A DNA stretch of 64,000 nt from Phaeotremella fagi (taxonomy: Eukaryota > Basidiomycota > Tremellomycetes > Tremellales > Phaeotremellaceae): NCBI GenBank assembly GCA_001599715.1, contig BCHU01000010.1, positions 248,001 through 312,000 of the forward strand, in the 5' to 3' direction. Below, one piece after another: positions 1 to 10,983 of the stretch (its first letter is position 1; the number at the start of each line of letters is the position of its first letter). The translations under genes were made by a program, and so were the position numbers. Under the pieces are notes generated by a model that was not told where the DNA came from, ran no database searches, and was given only the letters and a program-made list of their open reading frames with translations.

Positions 1-18
1 AATACACCTGATTCACTT

Positions 19-2161
19 TCAGCAACAAATACATTCAAAAGAACCTCTGACTGACCGCTGATTTTCAATAGGATTTTGATCAGGTCTCAAAATCGGTGGC
101 ATATGTCCATCAAGCGAAGCTAAACTCGATCAGCCATCAACTCGCTGACTGTGACTTACAAAACAAAAACTCCGTAGCCTTGGGAGCTTCCCATCCAGCT
201 TGTTCAAAAGCCTTTTCCATTCTACCTTGTTCCAAAGTCCATCTTTCACCTTTGAAAATCTCGATTTTAGCTACGTCCCTATCGTCATCTTCTAGACCGA
301 AGAGATAGTTGATTTCTTCTCGGGCGTCAAGACCCCATTCCCCTGGGGTGAAACTTCCGATGTTGGCTACAATGTATGTCCAAAGTAAAGCTTCTCTCCA
401 ACGTTCAACCTGTGTTTGGGAGGTTAATATGAGGAAAAGTTCTGTTAACTCACACGCAAAGACGTTAACAACCATTGCATCTGAATATCCCCATTGTTAA
501 TCTTCATCTCCCTAAATCTACGTTCGCTACTCCCAGTCAAAGCCTCTCTGAACATGAGACTGGCTTCATGATGTAAACCCCTAGTAATGACTTTAGGAAC
601 ATGAGCGAAATAAGGTCGAAGTCTTCGGGGGAATCTTTTAGACAACAACCAATTCGCGTGGTACAATCCACCGTTTTCTCCTGATTCCCCGAATAACCTG
701 CTATCCAACAAAGGTCTCACTTGGGACAGATACCCGTGGTCGAATCTTATGACTGAGCCGTATAATGGTGAATGGAAATCGGAAACGGCGTGTGGTTTCA
801 GTAGAAAGAAATCGTCGTTCAGTGAGATCGAGACGTCTGCCAAACCAGGTAACCATCCGACTCTACTTTCAATGGCCATAGAGTTGAAATTCGGTATAGC
901 CCTCTTTCTCCATTCCGACTCTTTCCACTCCCTCTCACCCAGATCATCAATTAACCCATCTCGATCCATCGAAGGTAGATAAAAAATCTCACTATGCGTA
1001 GCATATCTCAAATTCGGATAATTCTTGATTGCCAAATTACGATGATTTCTTTGTGAATAGTAAGGGTGATTAGGTGAATTCGGATCTCTTCTGGAGAAAT
1101 CTAACCAGGTTGGGGTTTGGGCTATCCTCCATGTCTTTGCTAGTTTTGATGCCAGGTTTTTGGTTATTTGAGGTAGGTTGTGGATGTCGGTGTATGACAT
1201 TGTGCCGTCTAAGGAATTAGCTGATTTTGGCTTTGTGTTGACGGGGTTGTAGATTTCCTTTTTGGTCTTTCCATTGGTCGGGGCAGCTGTCTCCTCTAAT
1301 TTAGGGATGAGCTCTGGAGGAAGTAGCGAGAGGTCCGACGGTAACGTGAAGGGGTAGTCTGTAGTGATGAGATGGAAAGTACGTAAATGACCTGGTAGAG
1401 CGTCTAGAACTGATCGCATCGAATGAACCAATTCGTTTTGTTCCCTAGATTATATCAGTTAATGATTTAGAATTTACCAACCTAAAATGATGTTCAGGCG
1501 AATAGACTCCAGCTTCCTCTCTTGCTCTAAACATTGTATCTTTCCATCTGTCATCACTCCCATTAACCCATAACCAAGTAGCGTCCAATAAATCCTCCTC
1601 CCCAAGATCCGTACAAGAAGTTTCACCATCCGCAAACCACTGTTCCAAACATTTAGGCGATAAAAACCTCGTAGGTCTAAGTCTAGGGAAAGGGATATCA
1701 GGCGGTGGAAGTGGTGAGATCGGTCTCCATCTTGAATCCACTGAATCCAAAGTGTCGTCACCTTCACGTAAAGGTGGAGGTGGATAGGTAGTTGATAGGT
1801 GATGATCTGACGCTGTTGGTTTTTTGAATCCCGTCAAATTAGGTATAGGTAGTGGAAGTAGATAGATGTGTACTAGATAGATGGCTAACGACCACAGCAG
1901 AATCGGTGGTAGAACTCTTGGTGAGAGGATGACATGGAGGATTCGAGGGATTCGGGGTAATCGGCGTGGACTGATTGGAAATGAGACTGTTGGTTTAGAT
2001 AGTCTTCGGGGTATAAACCGTCGATTAGGTGAGGGTGAACGATTCCTGCTGGTGTTAAGAGATAGTTGGGTAGTTGGTGATTGAGGTTCAAAAGATGTCG
2101 TAAAAGATATCGATCCTGGGCGTAGATTCTTCGTTACTGGTAATAAAGCTGGTCGTGACAT
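19..2161 (-). CDS. XPT1: Stealth-family sugar phosphotransferase, Xpt1-like
   Basis: Four exons fit exactly: 2161-1482, 1444-454, 409-160 and 119-19, giving about 673 residues. Residues about 65-90 form one hydrophobic segment after a basic Ser/Pro-rich N-terminus, as in a type II Golgi enzyme. Stealth conserved regions follow in order: CR1 ([11 protein letters not shown], then [16 protein letters not shown] across the first splice), CR2 (SLNDDFFLL), CR3 (near [11 protein letters not shown]) and a short CR4-like tail ([15 protein letters not shown]). The family moves sugar-1-phosphate from a nucleotide sugar. In Cryptococcus, Xpt1 is a xylosylphosphotransferase acting on O-glycans, and animal GlcNAc-1-phosphotransferase is a relative. 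Family membership is clear; the donor sugar and the symbol are inferred from the likely clade. The first intron is only 37 nt, and the ATG at 2161 opens the frame with the membrane anchor. Confidence 0.85.
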
Positions 2162-2929
2162 GACGTTAGACGTTAAGATTGTTTAGATGGTTGTCATAAA
2201 TGATATATGTTTGAACATTTGCTGCGGACTGCGTAGGAGAGAGGCTTGAATTTAGTATACGTATAGGTATCAATTGAAGAATGAAATGGTTAAACTTACA
2301 ACGCCTTTCGCACACGACCTGTTGTTTGATGTTCGAAGGGTGACTAAAAATAGATTTCTTCTGAACGTCTTAAATGAATGAAAAGTTGGAACCACTTTTA
2401 TCGCTATAATGATACCTAACGATATCTGAGATATGATATTGTTGCAACTACCGAAGTTAATTAATCCCATGCGAAACCAACAACAATAAGGAGCTGTGTG
2501 CTGCTTAAAAACAAAAGAAAGAATTTTCCGTAGTAAAGGTCCCTCCCTTCCTTTCCTACCTTACCTTTCCTCACTCCTGTAAATCACGAGGCAGGGTAGA
2601 CAATCAAGGTAGTGTTCAAATTGATGAACCAGATGAAGGTTTGTGTTCTACCTTGTGCATAGATAGTATCATTCTAAGATATGTTTGTATTTGTATCTGG
2701 TGTTTACTTTTACTTGCTGCGCAGTGACAAATGTGATCGAAAGGGAAAGCCGTAATTCGGCAGTCAGGTTATTAGATGCTTAAATTCATGTAGAGATGGC
2801 AACTCATTCTCTTCTTTCTAAGACAGCAGTTGGAATGATTTGCATATCATCGTGTTAGCATTGTACAAAGTCGTGTTCATTAACCCCATCTAAGCGATCC
2901 CAAATGCACATACCCCATCCTTCTCGCAA
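2162..2929. other. Intergenic: upstream of Stealth gene, downstream of Rho gene
   Basis: No convincing exon is visible. The stretch should hold the promoter of the leftward Stealth gene and the 3' end of the leftward Rho gene. A pyrimidine-rich run lies around 2538-2578. Short open frames here are not supported by family similarity. Confidence 0.6.
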
Positions 2930-4083
2930 TCACAGTATAACACATCTACCGCCTTTCAACGCAGCTTTAGGTTTCGAGATGATTCCACCAGAACCTGCGT
3001 TCTTCGCTCGACTGCCCAAAGCTACTCTAGCAGCTTCTACCACGGCCTCTTGAACACCTCTGTTATGTTTCGCAGAGCATTCTGGGGAAATTATTAGATT
3101 TGAGTTCGAAGAGAGTATCACTTTGGAACTCACCTAGATATCGACTCGCTCTTATAGCTCGTGCCATCGCTAATCCATCATCATACGATACAGGTTGTAA
3201 AGATCTCCGTGACAGTTTCTCTATTATCGTTTCGTCGTCTCTTAAATCGCATTTCAGTGCTGTGGAGTGATCAGCTATAATTCAGAATGTTGTAAAGTGC
3301 AGTGACGTACCTATGAGTATCACTTTAACACCTGGACAATACTGCGTGACCTCTTCTATCCACTGGAAAGGGGTAAATAGGTGATTTATTAGTGATGTGA
3401 AGAGCCTACCTTCGATTGGACGTTCTCCAGAGAAACCGGTGAATCAACCTAAAAGTTGTCAGTACATATTTTCAAGCCAATCGAGCTAGCTTACAGAAAA
3501 ACATATCATCACAACATGCGTATCAGCATAGGAAAGAGATCTCAAACGATCAAAATCTTCCTGACCTAACAGCGATTGAGTGACAAAACGGATTTTGAGG
3601 AAAAGTCACATACCAGCCGTGTCCCACAAACTTAATTCCACCATCTGATCATCGACTTGCATCATCTCTACATAATTTTCGAATACTATTCATTTTCGGT
3701 CAGATGTGATTGTATTTGATATGCGCGATGAGAAAGTTTCGCATACCTGTTGGTTCACTACAGGTTGTCAGCTAGGTATCACAATCAACGGTTGCAAAGC
3801 TCACTAATTTACTGGAAAATATCCTTCATAATACGTCAACACCTATAATCTATAATCACCTTCATGCTCACCTTTTGTGAAGACCGTCAGTAGCGATGTC
3901 TGTAATAACGTGAATATCCTTTCACATGAACAACAAAGAGGACATGACGTACCTTCCCACATGCTCCGTCACCCAACACGACTAGTTTTTTGGAAATCTA
4001 TACGAATAAATTAGTGGGGGTTGATAGTGATGGGATAAGTGATATAGTGGGGCAGTGATCCAACTCACCGGTCTTCCAACCAT
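2930..4083 (-). CDS. Rho-family small GTPase, closest to Rho3
   Basis: About eleven short exons splice into a roughly 200-residue Rho GTPase. G1 P-loop is GDGACGKTS, the effector loop is [14 protein letters not shown]3 is [19 protein letters not shown]4 is ALKCDLRDD (TKxD type with C) and G5 is ECSAK. The C-terminus ends in the CAAX box CVIL after a Lys/Arg stretch; a final Leu predicts geranylgeranylation and membrane attachment. The [13 protein letters not shown] and SLENVQSKW blocks match fungal Rho3, which guides polarised exocytosis and actin, better than Rho1, Rho2 or Cdc42. Exon 1 encodes only MVGRP. The ATG at 4083 faces the start of the selenoprotein-K-like gene, so the two probably share the 542-bp promoter region between them. 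Confidence 0.9.
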
Positions 4084-4625
4084 AGTTACAACTTCCTAAC
4101 TGAGTCTCTGAATTTTGTTGATCCAATTCCCCTAACAGAATCACAACAGACGACGTGTCAACGACGATTGATGATTCCTTCCGTCCCCAACAAACTCAGC
4201 CAGACGGAATCTTATCTTCAATAAAAATAAGTAATCCCCTGAGACGTTGATAGGATTTTTCAGATCCAAACAAGTCAACAGGAAACGAGATAAGTAAGAT
4301 GTTTCCGAAAGATAAACAAGTTGATTGATGGACCCAAAATGATGTATTATCCTTTCAAGATCGAGCTGAAATCCGGTACCAATACCTCAGAGCGGTATAC
4401 AAATGGATAAGCAGATGAACGAATGGATCGTAGTTCTGAAATGATGTAATGTCAACAACGGAATGGTATGAAAGAAGTTGAGATTGTTTGAAATTGTTTG
4501 CCACCATGAAATCAACAAATGTGACGACAGACGACACAGCAATTCAAGCCTCTTTCTCATCCTCCTTTCTCCTTCCAACGTTAAAATCGTATTTCATCAA
4601 TAAACTCAATCATCTACCTCTCACT
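4084..4625. promoter_or_regulatory. Divergent promoter region, Rho GTPase / SelK-like gene
   Basis: This 542-bp spacer lies between two divergent starts. An in-frame upstream ATG at 4488 could lengthen the rightward protein by 46 residues. That extension has no family similarity, whereas the ATG at 4626 sits in a good fungal context and immediately precedes the conserved VYIS block, so the extension is treated as 5' UTR. Confidence 0.5.
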
Positions 4626-5111
4626 ATGTCGACACCGGCAAAAGCTCCAGTCTACATCTCTTCCTCAGGTAGTCTGACGACCCCACCGCTATCTGTCAGA
4701 GTTCAAAGATTCTTCACGAGTTACGCTACAATCTTCTATCTGTTTTTTGAAACTCTATTCTTGGTAGGTCAATCAATGTTCTACTTTATCATAACCCAAA
4801 TTTCACAATTACGTGACAGATGGACAGCATAGACTGATCACTCGTTTTAGCCAATGATCGATCAAACTGCTTGGATGGATCCTTCCGCTAGATCATCGGG
4901 GTCAAAGAAAGGTGGTGGTGGATTCCCAAGAGGAGGCGGCGGAGGCGGAGGCGGCGGGGGAGGTGGTGGTGGTGGACGTGGTGGGGGAGGGGGAGGAGGG
5001 GGAGGAGGATTCATGTCAATGGGTGATTTGAGAGGTGGTGGAAGTGAGTTCAAATCCAACAACTACGCTAACGACTCAGCCGTTGATAGCGGAAGAGCTA
5101 CCTGTGGATAA
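4626..5111 (+). CDS. Selenoprotein K homologue with Cys in place of Sec
   Basis: Exons 4626-4763 and 4851-5111 join in frame to 132 residues. Near the start is VYISSSGSL, matching the VYISNGQVL start of animal SelK. A single hydrophobic segment FFTSYATIFYLFFETLF follows, and then a long Gly/Arg-rich tail with MGDLRGGG, like the glycine-rich tail and HLRG motif of SelK. The last codons are Thr-Cys-Gly-stop (TGT GGA TAA), so the position near the C-terminus that carries selenocysteine in animals is plain cysteine here. SelK sits in the ER membrane, where in animals it takes part in ER-associated degradation and helps DHHC palmitoylation. The poly-glycine run is unusually long. The call rests on motif order and topology, not an alignment. 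Confidence 0.7.
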
Positions 5112-5321
5112 TCTCCACATCCTCCCTGTAAAACCCATGATCATTTGTAAACACCATCAAGATGCATCGAGCAAAATCGATCAACGATTGATGATTAACT
5201 ATCTACAGAACATAGCACAACAGAAAAGTCCGCACACAGTACTGAACATTGGGGTATTGAGAGATGGGTATTTACATCCAGACGAACTGGGTCTTGTCCT
5301 TTCTATTTACAGATTAAACGT

Positions 5322-6957
5322 TTATCCTCTCGAGGCTCTGCTTCTTCGTCTCTTGGTTGGAACGGCGTCATCGGCGGTGACAGTTATTCCGGAACTGGAT
5401 GCTGAGGCGGAGCTGGAGCTCGAGACAGAGCTTGAGGATGAGGAGATGGTTGAGGAGATGGTTGAGGTCGTGAAAGTTACCGTTGGTAATGATTGGGAAG
5501 CAACGTATGAACTGGTAGTACTGACATGGCGTTAATGATTGACAACGACTAATCTAGATAATCCACTCACTTGATTCCGTCGACATTACAGTCTTCACCA
5601 CTGGTATAGTTCATTCCTCCTGAAAATGAATTACCAGAGGTATAATTGGAGCCACCACTGAATTCACCAGAAGTTTTACTTCCGTTACCGTGGTGATGAG
5701 AAGTGTTGAAGCCACTGGTACCGTCTGAAAGAAGTACACCATTTGGAAGGGAAGTGTTGGTGGAGGAAGTGGTAGAAGTTACGGTAGAGTTATAAGAAAC
5801 ATCGTCTCCTTCGTCATCGTCACAATCCTCCTCTCCGTCGTCCTCACCAGAAGTTGATGATGTGGGATTAGTAGTATCAGTTGGACCACCTGCAGCTGAA
5901 GATAAGGTTGACGAAGCGATAAAAGAGAAGGCTGAAGAGGAGAAGGATTGTTCTTCTTCATCAGTACACCATGGCTGGAATTCGTTAACGAGTGTTTCAT
6001 ACGAATAACTTACTAGATCTTCATCATAGATTTCAGCGCTGTCGTCACAACCGTTCTCATCGTTGTTTGCATCGCAAGAACCTCCAGTAGAAGAACTTGC
6101 TGCAGCTGACATGGAGGAGGTAGCGATGATTACGGGATACGATTGACTGGAGATTGAAGTGGTTTCGACGGCGAGGTTGGCAGTGTTTGAGGGCGCTCCT
6201 GCGGTGACTGTTACGGTGACAACTACAGTTGTGGGCTGGGACATGTAAGTATGAAAATTTATCTACTCGATGAGATCAGACTTACCGTGTTACAATTTTC
6301 GTCATCTGATCCAAGGTCGGATGTTGAGTTGGTAGCTTGTGGAGATGCTACATCGGTTGAGGAAGCGACTGGGGTTGATGCTGCTGCAGAAGAGCCTGTA
6401 GCGATCAAAGCGGCGGGAGTAGAAGCTACAGATGATGGAACGGAAGCTACAGACGATGCACCGACAACAGCTGAAGAACCGGTCGAATCGTCGCTTTCAT
6501 CACAATCATCTTCTTCACCATCATCACCGTCATCACCCTCATCTTCGTCATCGCACCAATCTTCTCCGTCATCGCCTGTGGAAGTACCATTGACAGCAGA
6601 GGTTACGTTGGTACCACTAGTGAAGTTGTGATGGTGACCAATAAAAGTCGATGTACCGTTGGTTTGGTTATGATGATGACCGATGAACGTTGAGGTTCCG
6701 TTTGTCCCGTTGGTCGAGAATGTTGCAGTCGAATTGTTGATATCAGTTGAATTGGTCGAATCGTCTTCGCAGTCCACTTCATCATCTCGATCAAAGATTG
6801 AATAATCATCTCGTTCAATATCATGATATGTCGATGATTTGATGGATCGAGCTGTAGCTCTAGCTGGATGATTAGTAGAAGCCCGAATGTGGTTTGGGTT
6901 GGCTAAAGCGAAAGTTGTACCCAAAAAGAGAAAGAGGATTGATGAACGCATTTTCAA
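5322..6957 (-). CDS. Secreted Ser/Thr/Asp-rich mannoprotein-like protein
   Basis: Exons run from 6957 to about 6286, then 6240 to about 5573, then a last exon of about 200 bp ending at the TAA at 5322-5324. The first 20 residues (MKMRSSILFLFLGTTFALA) are a clear signal peptide. The mature protein is unusually acidic and Ser/Thr/Asn-rich with many N-glycosylation sequons, Asp/Glu runs, a twice-repeated block NGTSTFIGHHHN, and a Val/Thr stretch TVVVTVTVTA typical of fungal wall proteins. The last exon encodes a poly-Ser region and a basic end KRRSRASRG. It was recognised because a 50-nt intron with a CATTAAC branch site restores the frame. No GPI signal is visible. I do not recognise the family; a glycosylated surface or secreted protein is inferred. 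Confidence 0.7.
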
Positions 6958-7756
6958 TTTGGTTTCGTTATTTGTTTATGTTGTTAATTGAGCAAAGACA
7001 GTTGATTTCAAAGGAATGTGGTTACACTTGATGTTTGGAATTGAATAGACTAGACTATAGACGATCCCAGCGTCAAGTGAAGTAGGTGCAGTAAAAGGTA
7101 AAGGGGGTTGAGTGATAAACAACTAGTTGTTGATGGAGAATAGACTTGGGAAGGTGACAATGATCTGCAAAAAGAGGATGTACTGACTTACTTAAGCGAG
7201 GGAAAGGGTATAGATGGAGAGAAGAATAAAGATCAAGAAGAAAAGAAAGAAGATGTTGATGAGCAATGCATCGAATGTCAGAAGGAGCAGAGGGCAAAGG
7301 GGAAAGGGGATGGTGTATAGTATCAGTTACCTTGACAACAACGATCCTCGCATCCTTCCTTGTATCACGGCACAATTAACTTAAACATGACATGGTGAAA
7401 CGTAAGGATAAATAAAGTGACTTAGCATTTCATTTAGCTCCACTGCTTACCCTCGCCCTCGCCCTCGCCCCTTACCCTCTCTCCTTTTGGCTTTGGTTTT
7501 GTTTAGAATCAATTCACTTTGACTTTGAAACAGTAACAAAGTTATTTGTTCGTGCTGGACTCGTACCCCTTCCTACTACCACTCACATGCTTTCAAAGGA
7601 GACTCATGCTACAGGATATTGAAGCTTCCCTTTGACCATCAATCCTGCAGTCGATATACTCGTATATACACCATACAGTGTTCGAGTGCTCTACTTAAGC
7701 AACAAAACAATGCAAATTTGCATCGCATCAAACGCGCTTTCAACAATCTACAAAAA
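6958..7756. other. Intergenic with GCCCTC repeats
   Basis: This stretch is upstream of the secreted-protein gene and downstream of the ALDH part of the next gene. It contains a short tandem CCCTCG run at about 7449-7471 and pyrimidine-rich sequence. Small open frames here look random. Confidence 0.5.
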
Positions 7757-10720
7757 CTACAGAATTCGAATATTTACAGATTTAGTACGAGTATAAGCAT
7801 CAAAACCAAATTTACTCAAACTAACACCACGTCCACTATCTTTGACTCCAGACCAAGCCAAAGATGGATCAAGGTTATCAGCGTTGTTAAGATAGACTGT
7901 ACCAGTTTCTAATTTTTCAACAATAGCTTCAAATTCCTTTAGAGATTTTGCGGCATCGGTCCAGACTGACGCTGTCAGACCGTAAGGTGAATCGTTCATT
8001 AATGCGATCGCCTCTTCGTCTGTCTTGACCTAACCCACAGTCAGTCTTCGTGCAGACGTAATAGTTTAAGACGTACCTTCATGATACCAACAACTGGCCC
8101 AAAAGTTTCTGCAGTCATTATATCCATTGAGTGATCAACGTCGACGAGCACTATCAAAATCAGGATTCGGTCTTTGGCAACAAAGCTTACCTTGAGGCAC
8201 TACATAGTTAGAAGAGGTGGTTGCAAGAGGGAAAAGTCCCTCATCAATCAATAAACGAGCGCCAGCGGTCTCTTTGACTGGGTTAGACGTTACTTCATTA
8301 TTGACTTACTTGCATCAGCTACTTGTTTTCGTATCGCTTGGGCAGACCTCTGGGAGACTACTGGACCAAGAGTAGTGGAGTTTTCTTTGGGATCTCCCAT
8401 CTTGAACTGTTTCACAATCTTCACAAATTGTTCAATGAAGGAATCGAAAATCTTCTCGTTTACGTAGATACGCTTTGAGAAGCTTCAGTATTACGGCCAT
8501 CCACTGGGCACGACAACTCACCTCGATACTGCAGCAAGATTGACCAGCATTGAAGAAAACACCGTCGACAATTGCTGGAATACTTTTCTCCAAATTCGCA
8601 TCAGCCCTCACATAAGCAGGATCTTTTCCACCAAGTTCAACTCCTACACCTTTAAAGCTGTCAGAAGCTGCTTTCGTCACGGCGTGACCACCAGCTACAC
8701 TTCCTGTAAACATCACAAACTGTATTCTAGGATCTTTAACAACAGATTCAACTTGTTTAGGTTGCAAATGTAAGACTTGAAGCACTTTCTCTGGCAGTCC
8801 AGCTTGTGCGTAAAATTCCAAAAAATGTTCTCCACAAAGTGGGGTTTGAGGTGACGGTTTCAAGATTATACTGTTTCCAGCTAAAAGAGCAGGAAGGACT
8901 GCGTTGATTTGACAGAACCACGGGTAATTCCAAGGGGAGATTATCAACACTGGTCCAACTGGAACCCGCTGGATGAATCGTCGGTGGTCAGGTGTGTCTG
9001 TTTCCTGCAGAATCTCAGCCAAACTGCTTAAATAACAGTACTTACCTTGTTTCCAACATCTGCTAGGCATTCTCTTGCAATGGATATCATATATTTACCT
9101 CTTGCGATAGTCCCATCAACTTCTATAGCACAATGTGCTAGAGGTCTTCCAATCTGTAAACACAAGTCCTCACTTAAGCGAACTTTGTCTTCAGCGAACA
9201 CGGAAAGAAACTTTTCAGCAACAACGATTCTATCCTCGAGAGTGGACTTTTTGTACTTGTCAAAAGCATCCTGTGATCGTTCAAGTGCCTCTGCGATGGC
9301 TAGGGTCGACGGGATCTCTCTAACAACAACACCAGATCCATCAACAGGACTACGTATTAGTATGGACACCATACTATACACACCTAATGGTTGTTTGGAA
9401 TTCCTTGACCTCGTCGACCTTTTTAATCCCATTGACGTCGGTAGCTAATACCTCCAACTCATTTTCATAAGCAAGAAGAGCAATCACCGCTGTATTTCCC
9501 ATCATCTCCTTGTAAGCTGCATCATCAACGGGACGGAGAGGTTCTCTTGGAACTCCGCCATATCCTCTCAATTCTTCCACGAGTCTTTTCGCACCGGGAA
9601 TGTGAACCCATGAAGTCTATTCAGATGGTCAGTAATTTTAAAGACCGCACAATGTAAGTTACCTACTGGGTAGTCAGCCTGCGAGACCATCGTTTGTAAT
9701 TTTTGTGCCTCCTTCAAAAGAGCTGGATCAGAGGATGTCAGAGCTTTTGAAGCGAGATCAAAAAGACGACGGATGGTGCGCTACGATTTGTTGGTCTGGT
9801 ACCGAAGGTTGTTTTCCAAAACTTACAGGTGCAAAGTTTCCCATGCCGGCTATAGCTCCATGAGCCTGAGCTGAAAGGGAAGGAAGGAGGAAATCGACAA
9901 AACTAGGGGAATCAAAAACTGCGCCGAAGCCACAACTTACCCGCAGAGTACTACGAACGGAGGTTGACCTTCTTCCCTGTGCCAAGATCTTGGGTAGGTT
10001 TTATCAAATTTGGGATCAGCGACTGTTCCAGCCAACCTGGTTATTTTACCTATCTGGGAACATCTGTCAAATATTTAGTTTCTCTTCAATCTCATCTGCC
10101 ACCTACGTCAACTTTGTTCCACAAAGATTTGGACACTCTTTAGCGATTTCTTCCAAAAGTTCGCTGTCCATGTCAATACCTCCAGCTGCGTTGGGAAAAT
10201 TATAGCCTAGAACAGGGATTGGACTAGCTTTGCTGACGTCAATGTAGAATTGTTTGAGAGCAGCTCTAGTCATTAAAGGTGCATAGTAACCTGATGGAAT
10301 GACAATCACTGCGTCGGCACCTGCTGCAGCGATTTTCTTCGTCAAGTCGATAGTGCACAAAGTTGAGGAAAGACCTGTTCCAACGATTGATGGAAGATCA
10401 AGGTTGGCTTCATCCAAAGCTGCTCTTGCACTGACGTTATCAGCGTATGACTTAACCACAGACTTACGCCGCAGCGAGTGCCACTCTTTCTTCGATGCTC
10501 AACAGTGGCGCTTCACCCATTGATCCGCATACTACCGGAGCGACTCCTCTCTTTCCCATATACACAATATGCTGCTTGAAAGTCTCAAGGTCGAGCTCTT
10601 GAGTTTCAGGGTTGAAAAACGTCAAGGAAGGGGCGTAAACGCCAGGTCTAGAGTCAGTCATCAGTGTTGCTTTCCAAGGTACAGTGTGCCCTTTACTTAC
10701 TTGATATTGCGAGGGGACAT
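7757..10720 (-). CDS. DapA-family aldolase fused to aldehyde dehydrogenase
   Basis: About eleven exons read as one protein of about 830 residues. Residues about 1-340 are a DapA-type pyruvate lyase: GSMGEAPLLSIEER, the conserved Tyr in GYNFPNAAGG and the Schiff-base Lys in CGTKLT. The rest is an NAD(P) aldehyde dehydrogenase: SPVDGS start, ISPWNYPW, FTGSVAGG, catalytic Glu in VELGGKDP, catalytic Cys in NAGQSCCSIE and an SPYGLTASVWT end. A 34-nt intron (9371-9338 give or take a few bases) with an ACTAAT branch site joins ...FQTTI to SPVDGS. If that intron is kept, the first frame stops at 9374 and an ATG lies at 9372. The aldolase should release pyruvate plus an aldehyde that the second domain oxidises. 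The substrate is unknown; KDG-, 4-hydroxy-2-oxoglutarate- and hydratase-aldolases all share this fold. The start MSPRNIK is a 20-nt exon. Confidence 0.8.
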
Positions 10721-10869
10721 GATTTTGTGAGTTTAGAAAGAAGATAGTTGTCTTTGTGAGTCGAACTTGTATAGCAATTCAAGGTTTGTCATCGCATATA
10801 CAGGAAATCAGCCAGTCTAAAGATCCACCTCTCGCTGCAAAGTACTGTGCAGTGTGCGCCCAAGGACAT

Positions 10870-10879
10870 TTGGCCGCAA
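10870..10879. promoter_or_regulatory. TTGGCCGCAA element upstream of the DapA-ALDH gene
   Basis: This 10-mer lies 150 bp before the ATG at 10720. A second TTGGCC is at 10933-10938. The same 10-mer occurs in reverse orientation at 16298-16307 in the other divergent promoter of block A, and TTGGCC occurs twice between the nitroreductase and its regulator. It is a candidate binding site for the nearby Zn2Cys6 factor; this is inference from recurrence only. Confidence 0.35.
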
Positions 10880-10983
10880 TCGCTCCTAGCCGGATTGTTA
10901 TCTTGCGAGTTGAAGCATTGGTTAACATTTGATTGGCCACTGAGAAGACATCAGATGCATATCGACAACAAGTAGTACATAAT

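Noticed and set aside
4862..5062. Proline-rich open frame on the minus strand opposite the SelK-like tail
   Set aside because: It is the antisense of the GGN repeats that encode poly-Gly, and has no start context or partner exon.
4626..5111. Possible selenocysteine codon or SECIS element
   Set aside because: The C-terminal residue is encoded by TGT, followed by GGA TAA, so nothing needs recoding.
5035..5535. 166-codon plus-strand open frame
   Set aside because: It overlaps the last exon of the minus-strand secreted-protein gene, where the poly-Ser antisense reads as acidic residues, and the minus-strand exon splices in frame with the gene upstream.
6251..6631. 126-codon plus-strand open frame
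   Set aside because: Antisense of the Asp/Ser-rich part of the secreted-protein gene, low-complexity shadow.
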